Assembly (NCBI GenBank): GCA_021413965.1
Contig: JAIOPI010000027.1
Location: forward strand, 62,001-126,000
Length of the DNA stretch: 64,000 nt
Source of the DNA: Lentisphaerota bacterium
Lineage (GTDB): Bacteria > Verrucomicrobiota > Kiritimatiellia > UBA8416 > JAIOPI01
Reading direction: 5' to 3'
A program made the translations under genes and the position numbers. The notes beneath the pieces are model-generated. The model made no database searches. It was not told the origin of the DNA and saw nothing but the letters and a program-made list of their open reading frames with translations. Positions 55,358 to 63,543 of this stretch are shown piece by piece (position 1 is the first letter of the stretch; the number at the start of each line of letters is the position of its first letter).

Positions 55358-58276
55358 ATGCCCCTTTCGGTCCGGCGATGCATGCGCGCATCCAGCCGGT
55401 CAGTCCGCGCCATCCGGCGTGCCGCTGGGGGCGTCCTCGCGCTGTTGGCGGTGGTCGTTCCGGCGGCAGGCGCTCGTGCGGGCGAAGATGCCCCCGCGCT
55501 CATTGAGGCGTCGGCGACCAACGGCGACGTCACCGTGGGACTGCAATGGGCCGCTGAAGGGGGCATGTGCTACGACGTGCTCGCGGCCACTACGCTCGCG
55601 CATGTCGTGTGGACTCCGCTCGTCCCGCCGCCCCTCACCCCCACCAACCTGATCGGCGAACTGACGCTGCCATCGCCGGCCGCGCGCGGCTTCTACCGCG
55701 TTCGGCTGCGCGACGCGCAGGGCCCGACGCTGACCGCCCGCTATCCCACCGTCAACGGCGCGGGTGTCGGCCGCGCGACGAGCCTCACCGTCCTTGTTGA
55801 GGATGCCAGTGGGATCGACACCAATGCGTATGCGCTGGCCATCAACGGCCTGCCGCCACTTGCCGTGGACGCGCCGGGTGTGATCGCCACGACCAACAGG
55901 TTTGCCTACGCCCCCGCCGGCCAATGGGGCACCTATGGCGAGACGGTTACGGTCACGTTCGCCTGCGCCGACCGGCTGGGAAACGTGACGACCGCCGATT
56001 GGAGTTTTTCGCTCGAACGGCTGCCCGTCATCACCAATGGGGTGATCGATTTGCGCCCGCCATCAGGGGGGCAACTGGCGCGGGCCCGTGACGTCGTGGC
56101 CGCCGCCGCTGAAAGTCGCGGCGTGCGCTTCGCCGACAACCTCGCCATCACGGCCATCACGTCGAACCAGGTGGTTCTCAGCTACACGGGGGCGCACGGA
56201 TTGTACGCGGGCGCGATTCTGATCAACCACGACCCGGCCGCCTGCTTCTACCGGCGTATTCAGTCCATCAGCGATGACGCGACCAACCATGTCGTTACCG
56301 TCGCAACGGCCGACGTTGCGCTCACGGAGTTTGTGCAGGAGGGTACGCTCTCGCCCGAGGCGCTGGTGCTGAACGCAACCGGGGCACCGCAGACGCTGGC
56401 GGGCGCCGATCTCGTGTACGGTATTCCATTCGCCTACTCCGGTCCGCTTGCCATCCCGCCCATCGCCCACCCTCCCGCCCTGATCACGTGGACGCAGGCC
56501 ACGTGTGACGTGCAGGGGCAAATCGCGCTCTCCGCCGAGATTGGCGGTGGGCAGGTTGTCACGCTGGAAGCCGCCTCGTGCGCGAGCCTGCGTGTGGACG
56601 CACGGACGCGGTTTGAGGCCGCCGGGCCTGTCTCGGAATACACCGGGTCAGTCTCGCTGGGCTCGTATCCGCTGGCGTCGGTCATGGGCTATATGGGTTC
56701 TGTTCCCATTCAGGGTGACGTGGAACTGGTTCTCGACGTCGACTACGCGATCCGTTCCGATGGCGCGCTGGACTACACCTGTGATGTGTCGGGGGTGCTG
56801 ACCAACCACTGCCGCCTGCAGCGGGGTGGCGATGGCTGGCACGCGGTTGCTGCTCTGACCTTGGACGCGTCGCCGCGGACCACCCCCTCAACCGTGACGC
56901 AGGCGGCCGCGCTTTCGGCCTGCCTGCGACCCCGGCTCACGACGACGTGGCGAGGTCTCGCCAGCCTGACGCACCGCTATCGCCTGGGGCCGGGCCTGGA
57001 GTGCGCGGGCGGAACCAACGGCCAGCCGCTGGCGTCGTTCCTGATTGAGAGAGCACAGGCAGATGTCGCGGCAACCGTCATGGGCACATCGGGCGGAGGC
57101 TGGACTAATGAGAGCGCGGCCGTGGCGGAGCGCGTGCTGGCGGTCTCGCACTGGCCGGCGCTCTCCGCCGTGGCGCCGGCGATCACGCGGCAACCGACGC
57201 CTGTCGCAGCCAGGCCGGGAGACCGCATATGCCTCTATGCCGGCGCCGCCGGCGATCCCGCACCCGTTCTGCAGTGGTTTCAGAACGGCCAGGCCATCCC
57301 ATTCGCGGACGCGAACGAATTGTGCCTCACCATGGGCGCCCAGGCCCTCGGCTCTTTCCACCTGACGGCCGCGAATCGTTACGGTCGCGTGACCAGCCAG
57401 GTGGCGCGGATCTCGTTCACGCCGCCGGACGGCATGGTCCCGATCCCCGCAGGCAGTTTCAGTATGGGTGACTTCTTCAACGATGGCGCGTCACATGAGC
57501 GTCCCGTGCACACGGTGTTCGTAAGCGAGTATTTCGTGGACCGCTATGAAGTCTCGAAAGCGCTCTGGGACGCCGTGCGGGCCTGGCGCGGAGGCAACGG
57601 GTTCAGCTACGATAATAGCGGGGCGGGGAAGGCGGCGAACCATCCGGTGATGACCTTGAGTTGGTACGATTGCGTCAAGTGGTGCAACGCGCGCAGCCTG
57701 CGCGAGGGGCTGGTTCCGGCTTACTACAGTGATGCGGACCTGACGCAGGTTTACCGAACAGGACAAGTCGCGCCGCACGTGAAGTGGAGCGCCAACGGGT
57801 ACCGCTTGCCGACGGAGGCGGAGTGGGAGAAGGTGGCGCGCGGCGGGGCAACCGGACGGCGCTATGCATGGAGCGACGCGGACACCATCGATTTCAGCCG
57901 GGCCAACTACTACAGCCTGTGGAGCAGCGGCGCGCCAGACTATGCTTATGACCATGGCGCGACGCGCGGTTACCATCCGACGTACGCCGTTGGGAACTTC
58001 CCATACACCTGTCCGGTGAACGCCTTTCCGCCGAATGGCTACGGCGTTCACAATGTGATGGGCAACGCGTCGGAATGGTGCTGGGATTGGCATTCGTCGA
58101 CCTACTACTCGACATCGCCAGCGAGCGATCCGCAAGGGCCGGCGTCGGGCACGGGACGCGTGATACGAAACAGCAGCTACGGCGGGACGGCACAGAACGT
58201 GCGCTGCGCCCATCGCGGCAGTGTGGCTCCGCAGGGTGTGAGCAGTAGCTATGGTTTCCGTTGTGTGCGGCGCTGA
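55358..58276 (+). CDS. Exported SUMF1/FGE-type protein with Ig-like domain
   Basis: A 972-residue secreted protein: signal peptide (GGVLALLAVVVPAAGARAGE), a long beta-rich region (about 45-610) with a Thr/Asn-rich composition, an Ig-like domain (about 610-690, GDPAPVLQWFQNGQAI), and a C-terminal SUMF1/FGE-sulfatase-type domain (about 690-965, MVPIPAGSFSMGDFFND, VDRYEVSKALWD, YRLPTEAEWE, NVMGNASEWCWDW). The position of the two FGE active cysteines near the C-terminus (IRNSSYGGTAQNVRC) does not show the usual Cys pair, so sulfatase-activating chemistry is doubtful. Surface binding or modification is more likely. The start is uncertain: 55382 or 55307 are alternatives. Confidence 0.78.
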   Translation: MPLSVRRCMRASSRSVRAIRRAAGGVLALLAVVVPAAGARAGEDAPALIEASATNGDVTVGLQWAAEGGMCYDVLAATTLAHVVWTPLVPPPLTPTNLIGELTLPSPAARGFYRVRLRDAQGPTLTARYPTVNGAGVGRATSLTVLVEDASGIDTNAYALAINGLPPLAVDAPGVIATTNRFAYAPAGQWGTYGETVTVTFACADRLGNVTTADWSFSLERLPVITNGVIDLRPPSGGQLARARDVVAAAAESRGVRFADNLAITAITSNQVVLSYTGAHGLYAGAILINHDPAACFYRRIQSISDDATNHVVTVATADVALTEFVQEGTLSPEALVLNATGAPQTLAGADLVYGIPFAYSGPLAIPPIAHPPALITWTQATCDVQGQIALSAEIGGGQVVTLEAASCASLRVDARTRFEAAGPVSEYTGSVSLGSYPLASVMGYMGSVPIQGDVELVLDVDYAIRSDGALDYTCDVSGVLTNHCRLQRGGDGWHAVAALTLDASPRTTPSTVTQAAALSACLRPRLTTTWRGLASLTHRYRLGPGLECAGGTNGQPLASFLIERAQADVAATVMGTSGGGWTNESAAVAERVLAVSHWPALSAVAPAITRQPTPVAARPGDRICLYAGAAGDPAPVLQWFQNGQAIPFADANELCLTMGAQALGSFHLTAANRYGRVTSQVARISFTPPDGMVPIPAGSFSMGDFFNDGASHERPVHTVFVSEYFVDRYEVSKALWDAVRAWRGGNGFSYDNSGAGKAANHPVMTLSWYDCVKWCNARSLREGLVPAYYSDADLTQVYRTGQVAPHVKWSANGYRLPTEAEWEKVARGGATGRRYAWSDADTIDFSRANYYSLWSSGAPDYAYDHGATRGYHPTYAVGNFPYTCPVNAFPPNGYGVHNVMGNASEWCWDWHSSTYYSTSPASDPQGPASGTGRVIRNSSYGGTAQNVRCAHRGSVAPQGVSSSYGFRCVRR

Positions 58277-58307
58277 ACGGCCCCGACATCCGCTTCCCCA
58301 GTCGTCG

Positions 58308-58751
58308 CTAACCCCGAATCACATCCACCCCGCGCAGATTGAAAAGCGGGGCGGCGGCGAGCAGGTATTTGTCGTTGGAGAAGATTTCGGTCGCGCCGTG
58401 CTCGGCGGCGCATGCCAGGTGCAAAGCGTCGGCGGCGTGGAGCGTCAGGGTTGCCGGCGCCGCCGCGAAGACCGACTCCACGCGCTGCAGCATGGCGTCG
58501 TTGATGGGGAGCCATACCAGGGCGCCCGCATTCGCATCTGCCCGAACCTGCGCCAGAATCGCCTGCAACTGCATGGCCGTGGCCGCCCCCTCGCGGATCT
58601 TCCGATGGCAGGCCGAAACGAACTCCGCCCGCCCGTGCAGCGCGCACTGGATGCGATCCACCGTGGCAGCGTGCGCACGGACTGCCGCGCTGCCCGATTC
58701 GAGGCACTGAAGCTTGAGGATGTAACAGGTGTCGTAGTACGCGGTCTTCAT
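58308..58751 (-). CDS. PIN-domain toxin (VapC-like)
   Basis: A 147-residue PIN-domain ribonuclease. The acidic residues of the metal site are visible in YYDTCYILK and in AADALHLACAAEHGATEIFSND. The domain is longer than most VapC toxins. Its start overlaps the antitoxin stop by 4 bases, as is usual for these pairs. The target RNA is unknown. Confidence 0.85.
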   Translation of the reverse strand: MKTAYYDTCYILKLQCLESGSAAVRAHAATVDRIQCALHGRAEFVSACHRKIREGAATAMQLQAILAQVRADANAGALVWLPINDAMLQRVESVFAAAPATLTLHAADALHLACAAEHGATEIFSNDKYLLAAAPLFNLRGVDVIRG

Positions 58752-59011
58752 CGCTGGCCGCGCTCCTCTGAGATGATCCGGGTGGATTCCGTTCCGCCGG
58801 CAAACGCACCCGCCTGCATGGCAGCCTCGTACGCGGGCAGAAGTTTTCGGTTGGCCCAGTATGAGCCCCGCTCTTCCGCGACGACGGCCGGCTTGGATAG
58901 TTCATGCGCCAGCGATGCGAGGACAATCGCCTTCAGTGTCTGTCCCTGCTCAGCCGCGCGAATCTTCACCTGGCGATAGAGTGGCTCCGGTATGTCAATG
59001 GTCGTCTTCAT
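58748..59011 (-). CDS. Ribbon-helix-helix antitoxin (VapB-like)
   Basis: An 87-residue protein that begins MKTTIDIPEPLYRQVKIRAAEQGQTLKAIVL, the pattern of a ribbon-helix-helix DNA-binding domain. The remaining C-terminal part (about residues 40-87) would bind and block the PIN toxin. The ATG at 59011 is preferred because a strong -35/-10 promoter lies just upstream and leaves almost no leader; an extension to 59086 would read through the promoter. This RHH-PIN order is classical. Confidence 0.82.
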   Translation of the reverse strand: MKTTIDIPEPLYRQVKIRAAEQGQTLKAIVLASLAHELSKPAVVAEERGSYWANRKLLPAYEAAMQAGAFAGGTESTRIISEERGQR

Positions 59012-59020
59012 GGCAGATGG

Positions 59021-59049
59021 ATTATGACGTAAATATGGAAATATATCAA
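59021..59049 (-). promoter_or_regulatory. Strong promoter of the toxin-antitoxin pair, with near-leaderless start
   Basis: On the minus strand, TTGATA (59044-59049), a 17-base spacer and CATAAT (59021-59026) fit the housekeeping consensus with one mismatch in each hexamer. Transcription should start near 59014, about 3 bases before the antitoxin ATG at 59011. No ribosome-binding site is present. Confidence 0.7.
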
Positions 59050-59141
59050 TACATAACCCCGTCTCGTGAATTGGCCGACAACGCATATGCCAACGCCAAA
59101 TCCGGTATCCTATCTCTCGTTTTTGCGTGTAGAAGGATGAC

Positions 59142-59747
59142 GTGACGAGCCTCTATCAACTCAAGCCGGGCTTCCAGAACCTGCTGCGTCCGGTTTGCCG
59201 CGGCTTGACGCGCGCCCGCGTGTCGCCTAACGCCGTCACCATCGCCGGAGTCCTGCTGTCCGTGGCGATGGGGTGGCTCGTGCTCACGTTAGTCAACCCG
59301 CGCATCCTGCTCCCCTGGTACCCGGCTGTGCTCCTGCTTCGCATGGCGCTCAATGCCTTGGATGGCATGCTGGCGCAAGCGCTCGACCGGCGCACGCGTT
59401 TCGGCTCCATCCTGAACGAGGCGGCCGATATCGTGTCCGACGTCGCGCTCTACCTGCCGCTGGCTGTCGTGCCTGGATTCGCGCCCGTGCCACTGATCGT
59501 TGTCGTGGCGTTGGCGCTGGCATGCGAAGTTCCCGGGCTATTCGCCGCGATGACCCTGCGCGAGGCCCGGCGCGAGGGCCCGATGGGCAAGAGCGATCGT
59601 GCCTTCGCTTTAGGCTTGCTCGCCGTGCTCGTCTGGCTCGGTGCCCTGTCCGTGTCGGGCGTCGCGGTCTACCTTTCAGGCGTGGCGATCTTCATCGTGG
59701 TCACGGCGGTAAACCGCGCCACGGCCGCGCGGGGCGCGACCCGATGA
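59142..59747 (+). CDS. CDP-alcohol phosphatidyltransferase
   Basis: A 201-residue membrane enzyme of the CDP-alcohol phosphotransferase family. The motif region reads NALDGMLAQALDRRTRFGSILNEAADIVSD, with the family's spacing; Asn occupies two positions where Asp is usual and AQ replaces AR, a variant known from one branch. Such enzymes join a CDP-activated lipid with an alcohol such as glycerol phosphate or inositol. The GTG has AGAAGGA 4 bases upstream. Its stop overlaps the next start by 4 bases. Confidence 0.88.
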   Translation: MTSLYQLKPGFQNLLRPVCRGLTRARVSPNAVTIAGVLLSVAMGWLVLTLVNPRILLPWYPAVLLLRMALNALDGMLAQALDRRTRFGSILNEAADIVSDVALYLPLAVVPGFAPVPLIVVVALALACEVPGLFAAMTLREARREGPMGKSDRAFALGLLAVLVWLGALSVSGVAVYLSGVAIFIVVTAVNRATAARGATR

Positions 59748-60679
59748 GTCCACTCCCCTCCCCGGACCCTCGTCTGCTTGGCACGCTGGCGGGCGTGTTC
59801 GGTCTGTTGGTTGTCGCCACACTGGCAGCTGCACGCTATGCCCGTTGGCGCCCCGGCGCCAGTGCCGACGAGGTGCGATTACGCATCCGCACCTGGTGGG
59901 GTATCGTGCTGGCCATGGGCGCCGTGCTGCTGATGGGCGTGACGGCGTTGACGGTCTTCTTTGCCCTCGTCAGCCTCCTGGCGTGGTCTGAGTTCCTGGC
60001 GCTCTGGCCGGTGACCCGGCCGCCCGCCCTGCGTTTCATCTGTGCGGCTGCGGTGCTGCTGCAGTATGTCTGGCTGCTGCTTCCTGAGCCCCTGCTGTTC
60101 TTGCTTTTCATCCCCGTCGGCATGCTCGTTGTGCTTGCCCTCGTGCAGGCCTTCCTCGCCCCTTCGGGCATGTACCTCGCGTCGCTCGCGCACCTGCAGT
60201 GGGGCCTGCTCGTGACCACGTTCGGTCTCAGCCACGTCCCGCGTCTGGCCCTGCGGGGTGCGACTCCCGGGGACGGGCTCTGCCTCGTCTTGTACCTCGT
60301 GCTGCTGACAGGATTCAACGATGTCGCGCAGTTCCTCTGGGGGCGGAGCCTCAGCGGGCCCAGGTTGGCCCCTCGCCTCAGCCCGAGAAAGACGTGGAGC
60401 GGATTACTTGGCGGCGTGGCCACCACCCTCGTCCTCGCCTGGTCGCTGGCGCCATGTCTGACGCCGCTGTCGCCGGCGCAAGCCGCGGGAACCGGCCTGC
60501 TCATCGGCCTCGGCGGCGCGCTCGGCGATCTCGCCATGTCCGCTGTCAAACGTCGCGCTGGCGTCGGGGCCAGCGGGCATGCCCTGCCCGGTCACGGCGG
60601 CCTGCTCGACCGCCTCGATAGTTTGACCTTTACGGCGCCCTTGTTTATGCACACGGTGACGTGGTGGATGGGGACGTAA
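59744..60679 (+). CDS. Phosphatidate cytidylyltransferase (CdsA-like)
   Basis: A 311-residue membrane protein with about eight helices and the CdsA signature near the C-terminus: SAVKRRAGVGASGHALPGHGGLLDRLD. The Lys-Asp pair of the usual consensus is replaced, but the HGG-x-DR-x-D end is intact. CdsA makes CDP-diacylglycerol from phosphatidate and CTP. It overlaps the previous gene (ATGA), so it supplies the CDP-lipid for the transferase next door. Confidence 0.88.
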   Translation: MSPLPSPDPRLLGTLAGVFGLLVVATLAAARYARWRPGASADEVRLRIRTWWGIVLAMGAVLLMGVTALTVFFALVSLLAWSEFLALWPVTRPPALRFICAAAVLLQYVWLLLPEPLLFLLFIPVGMLVVLALVQAFLAPSGMYLASLAHLQWGLLVTTFGLSHVPRLALRGATPGDGLCLVLYLVLLTGFNDVAQFLWGRSLSGPRLAPRLSPRKTWSGLLGGVATTLVLAWSLAPCLTPLSPAQAAGTGLLIGLGGALGDLAMSAVKRRAGVGASGHALPGHGGLLDRLDSLTFTAPLFMHTVTWWMGT

Positions 60680-60725
60680 GGCCCTTGGCCCAGGCAGACA
60701 CGAGCGGCGGGGATAATGCCTGCCG

Positions 60726-62498
60726 ATGATACGGAACGTGGCACAAGAAACAGACACCGCTCTGCACGTTGAGTCAACCGGAACCTTCCCCAGTTGGGAC
60801 GGCACGACGCTGTTTTGTCGCACGTGGCGACCGCGCGCGCCGGACGCCCGTCGCGCCCTGATCCTGCTGCACCGCGGCCATGAGCACTCCGGTCGCCTGG
60901 CCGGCCTGGTGGCGGCCTTGAACCTGCCGGATTTCTGGGCCTTCGCCTTTGACGTGCGCGGGCACGGGCAATCGCCCGGCGAGCGGGGTTACGCCGAACA
61001 CTTCGATGACTGGATCCGTGATCTCGACGCCTTCGTCCGACACGTGTCGAACGCGCATGGAATTCCCGTTGAGAACATGGCGGTTGTCGGCAACAGTCTC
61101 GGCGCCGTGACCGCCTGTGCCTGGGTCCACGCGTATGCGCCCCGCATCCGCTGCATGGTCCTTGCGGCGCCGGCCTTCGACATCAATCTCTACGTGCCGC
61201 TCGCGCGTCCCATGCTGCGCCTGCTCAACGCCGTGCGCCGCCCCGCGTTCATCACCAGCTACGTCAAGGCGCGCATGCTGACGCATGATCCGGTCGAGAT
61301 CGAGCGCTACGATGCGGACCCGCTCATCACGCGGCGCATCGCCGTCAACATCCTGCTCGAACTGCACGACGCGGCCGCCCGGGTCGTGGGCGATGCCGGC
61401 GCCATCGTCACGCCCACCCTCGTGCTCGCCGCCGGACGCGACGTCGTCGTCAAGCGACGCGCGCAGGAGCGCTTCTTCCGCGGCCTCGGAGCGTCCGTAA
61501 AATCCTTTCAGGAATATCCCGGCTTCTATCACGCCTTGCTCTACGAGCAGGATCGCGCGCAGCCCATCGCCGCGGCGCGCGCGTTCATCCTGAAGGCTTT
61601 CGATGTCGGCGTGGATCGTCAGAATCTCCTGCGCGCCGACGAACAGGGGTACACCCGGGGCGAATATGCGCGGCTCTCGCGGCCGTCGGGGTTGGCGAGT
61701 GCGCTCAACTTTGGCGTGCAGCGGCTTGTCCTCAAGACGCTCGGCCGCCTGAGCGCGGGCGTGCGCATCGGGTGGACGTTCGGCTTCGACTCCGGCCAGT
61801 CGCTCGATCACGTCTATGCCAACCGCGCGCGCGGCTGCACGTCGCTGGGACGTGTGATCGACCGCGGCTATCTCGATGCCATCGGCTGGCGTGGCGTCCG
61901 CCAGCGCAAGCAGAATCTCGAAGCGCTGCTGCGCGACGCCATCGCGAGCTGTGCGACGGGCGGCGGCACCGTGCGCATCCTGGACGTCGCCTCCGGCCCC
62001 GGGCGTTACCTGCTCGAAACCGCCGCGGCGTTCAAGTCGGTTGACCTGCGGTTGCAGGATTGGGACGAGCGCAATCTTGCCGCGGCTCGGGACCTGGCGG
62101 CGGAGTTGGGCGTGACACGATGCGCGTGCGTGCGCGCCGATGCCTTCGATGGCGCGGCGCTGGCCGCCCTCCGCCCCCGGCCTCACATCGTGGTCGTCTC
62201 CGGGCTCTATGAGCTCTTTCCCGATAACCGGCGCGTGCTCGCCTCACTCGCCGGCATCGCGGCCGCGCTTGAGCCCGGCGGCTTCCTGCTTTACACTGGC
62301 CAGCCGTGGCACCCGCAACTCGAGATGATCGCGCGGGTGCTGATCAACCGCGACGGCCAGCCGTGGATCATGCGCCGCCGCACGCAGGCCGAACTTGATG
62401 AACTGGTCCGCAGCGTCGGCCTGGAAAAACAGGCCACGCGCACGGATCGCTTCGGGATCTTCACGGTCTCGATCGCGCAGAAGCAGGTGGATGCATGA
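60726..62498 (+). CDS. Alpha/beta hydrolase-SAM methyltransferase fusion
   Basis: A 590-residue two-domain protein. The N-terminal half (about 1-300) is a monoacylglycerol-lipase-like hydrolase: the nucleophile elbow is GNSLG (in AVVGNSLGAVT), and FDVRGHGQS and YPGFYHALLYE carry the other conserved parts, with His in the last. The C-terminal half (about 310-590) is a class I methyltransferase with ILDVASGPGRYLLE. This fusion is known from other bacteria and sits beside lipid genes there. It likely remodels an acyl or ester headgroup and methylates the product. The next gene overlaps its stop by 4 bases. Confidence 0.85.
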   Translation: MIRNVAQETDTALHVESTGTFPSWDGTTLFCRTWRPRAPDARRALILLHRGHEHSGRLAGLVAALNLPDFWAFAFDVRGHGQSPGERGYAEHFDDWIRDLDAFVRHVSNAHGIPVENMAVVGNSLGAVTACAWVHAYAPRIRCMVLAAPAFDINLYVPLARPMLRLLNAVRRPAFITSYVKARMLTHDPVEIERYDADPLITRRIAVNILLELHDAAARVVGDAGAIVTPTLVLAAGRDVVVKRRAQERFFRGLGASVKSFQEYPGFYHALLYEQDRAQPIAAARAFILKAFDVGVDRQNLLRADEQGYTRGEYARLSRPSGLASALNFGVQRLVLKTLGRLSAGVRIGWTFGFDSGQSLDHVYANRARGCTSLGRVIDRGYLDAIGWRGVRQRKQNLEALLRDAIASCATGGGTVRILDVASGPGRYLLETAAAFKSVDLRLQDWDERNLAAARDLAAELGVTRCACVRADAFDGAALAALRPRPHIVVVSGLYELFPDNRRVLASLAGIAAALEPGGFLLYTGQPWHPQLEMIARVLINRDGQPWIMRRRTQAELDELVRSVGLEKQATRTDRFGIFTVSIAQKQVDA

Positions 62499-63484
62499 GT
62501 GCGCCGGAAGCCGCGTCAGCCTGGGAAGCCTATTTCTCCCTGATGACCATGAACGGGGGCGTCCGGATCTTTCAAGCCGCCCAGGCGCTCGGCGTGCTTC
62601 ACGCGCTGGGGGCGGGGCCCGGCACGCCGGATGCCGTTGCGGCCGCGTGCGGCCTGCAGGCGCGCCCGACGCAGTTGCTGCTCGACGGCCTCTGCGCCCT
62701 GCACGTTGCGGAAGCCCGCGACGGCTGCTACCGCCTGGCGCCCGTCATGCAGTTTCTCGCCCAGAACTACCAGGATCTGAGCGGCGCGTATTGGGACTAT
62801 CTGCCGACCTTCCTCAAGAGCGGCGTGCCGCTGGCGCGCATGGACAATCCGGCGGAAAGCGCGGGGTACTATCAGCGCCAGGCCGCCGGGCTCGGCTGGA
62901 TGATGCGCCCGTCCGCGCAGGCGCTGGTGCGCGCGCTGGGCGCCGCCGCGCAGGCCCCGGGACTGCGGATTCTCGACGTCGGCGCCGGGTCCGGGGTCTG
63001 GAGCCTGACGCTCGCCGCCTGCAATCCAACCGCGCAGGTGGCGCTGCTCGACTGGCCAGCCGTGCTGCCCGTGGCAGAGGCGGCGGTCGCGCAGGCAGGC
63101 CTCACCGAGCGCGTGACGCTGCTGCCCGGCGACTATCGCACCCTTGCATTGCCGGCCGAGGGCTGCGATCTGTGCGTGGTGGCCAACGTCTCACATCTCG
63201 AAACCGTCGACGGCCTGCGTGCGCTGCTGCGCCGTGTGCATGCGACCCTCGCACCGCGCGGCCGGGTGGTGGTGGTCGATGTGATGGGCGTTCAGGAACA
63301 AGGGGCGCTGGGCGCCGCGCTCTATGCGCTGGGCCTCGCGCTGCGCACGGAGCGGGCCGAGGTACACGCGCCGGACGTGTTGCGCGGGATTCTTGGCGAC
63401 TGCGGATTTCGTTGTGGTGACGCCGTGCCGCTGGCGGCGCCCCCCTACACGATGGGAATGGTGGTGGGAGAAAAGAGCGAGTGA
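62495..63484 (+). CDS. O-methyltransferase (class I SAM, plant-OMT type)
   Basis: A 329-residue methyltransferase. The N-terminal helical dimerisation part (QAAQALGVLHAL, PTQLLLDGLCAL) is followed by the SAM site ILDVGAGSGVWSLTL and the DLCVVANVSHLE segment with a possible catalytic-type loop. This is the pattern of O-methyltransferase family 2 (acetylserotonin-O-methyltransferase-like). The ATG overlaps the previous stop (ATGA). With the upstream genes it suggests methylation of a lipid or polyketide-like product. Confidence 0.88.
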   Translation: MSAPEAASAWEAYFSLMTMNGGVRIFQAAQALGVLHALGAGPGTPDAVAAACGLQARPTQLLLDGLCALHVAEARDGCYRLAPVMQFLAQNYQDLSGAYWDYLPTFLKSGVPLARMDNPAESAGYYQRQAAGLGWMMRPSAQALVRALGAAAQAPGLRILDVGAGSGVWSLTLAACNPTAQVALLDWPAVLPVAEAAVAQAGLTERVTLLPGDYRTLALPAEGCDLCVVANVSHLETVDGLRALLRRVHATLAPRGRVVVVDVMGVQEQGALGAALYALGLALRTERAEVHAPDVLRGILGDCGFRCGDAVPLAAPPYTMGMVVGEKSE

Positions 63485-63543
63485 GGTCGCAGAAGGGGAG
63501 GGCGGCGGCATGCCGTCCGCCGGTTTGCCACGGAGAGATTGCC

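Noticed and set aside
60774..62186. A 470-residue minus-strand frame antisense to the hydrolase-methyltransferase fusion
   Set aside because: It is antisense to a well-supported two-domain gene and has no recognisable motif.
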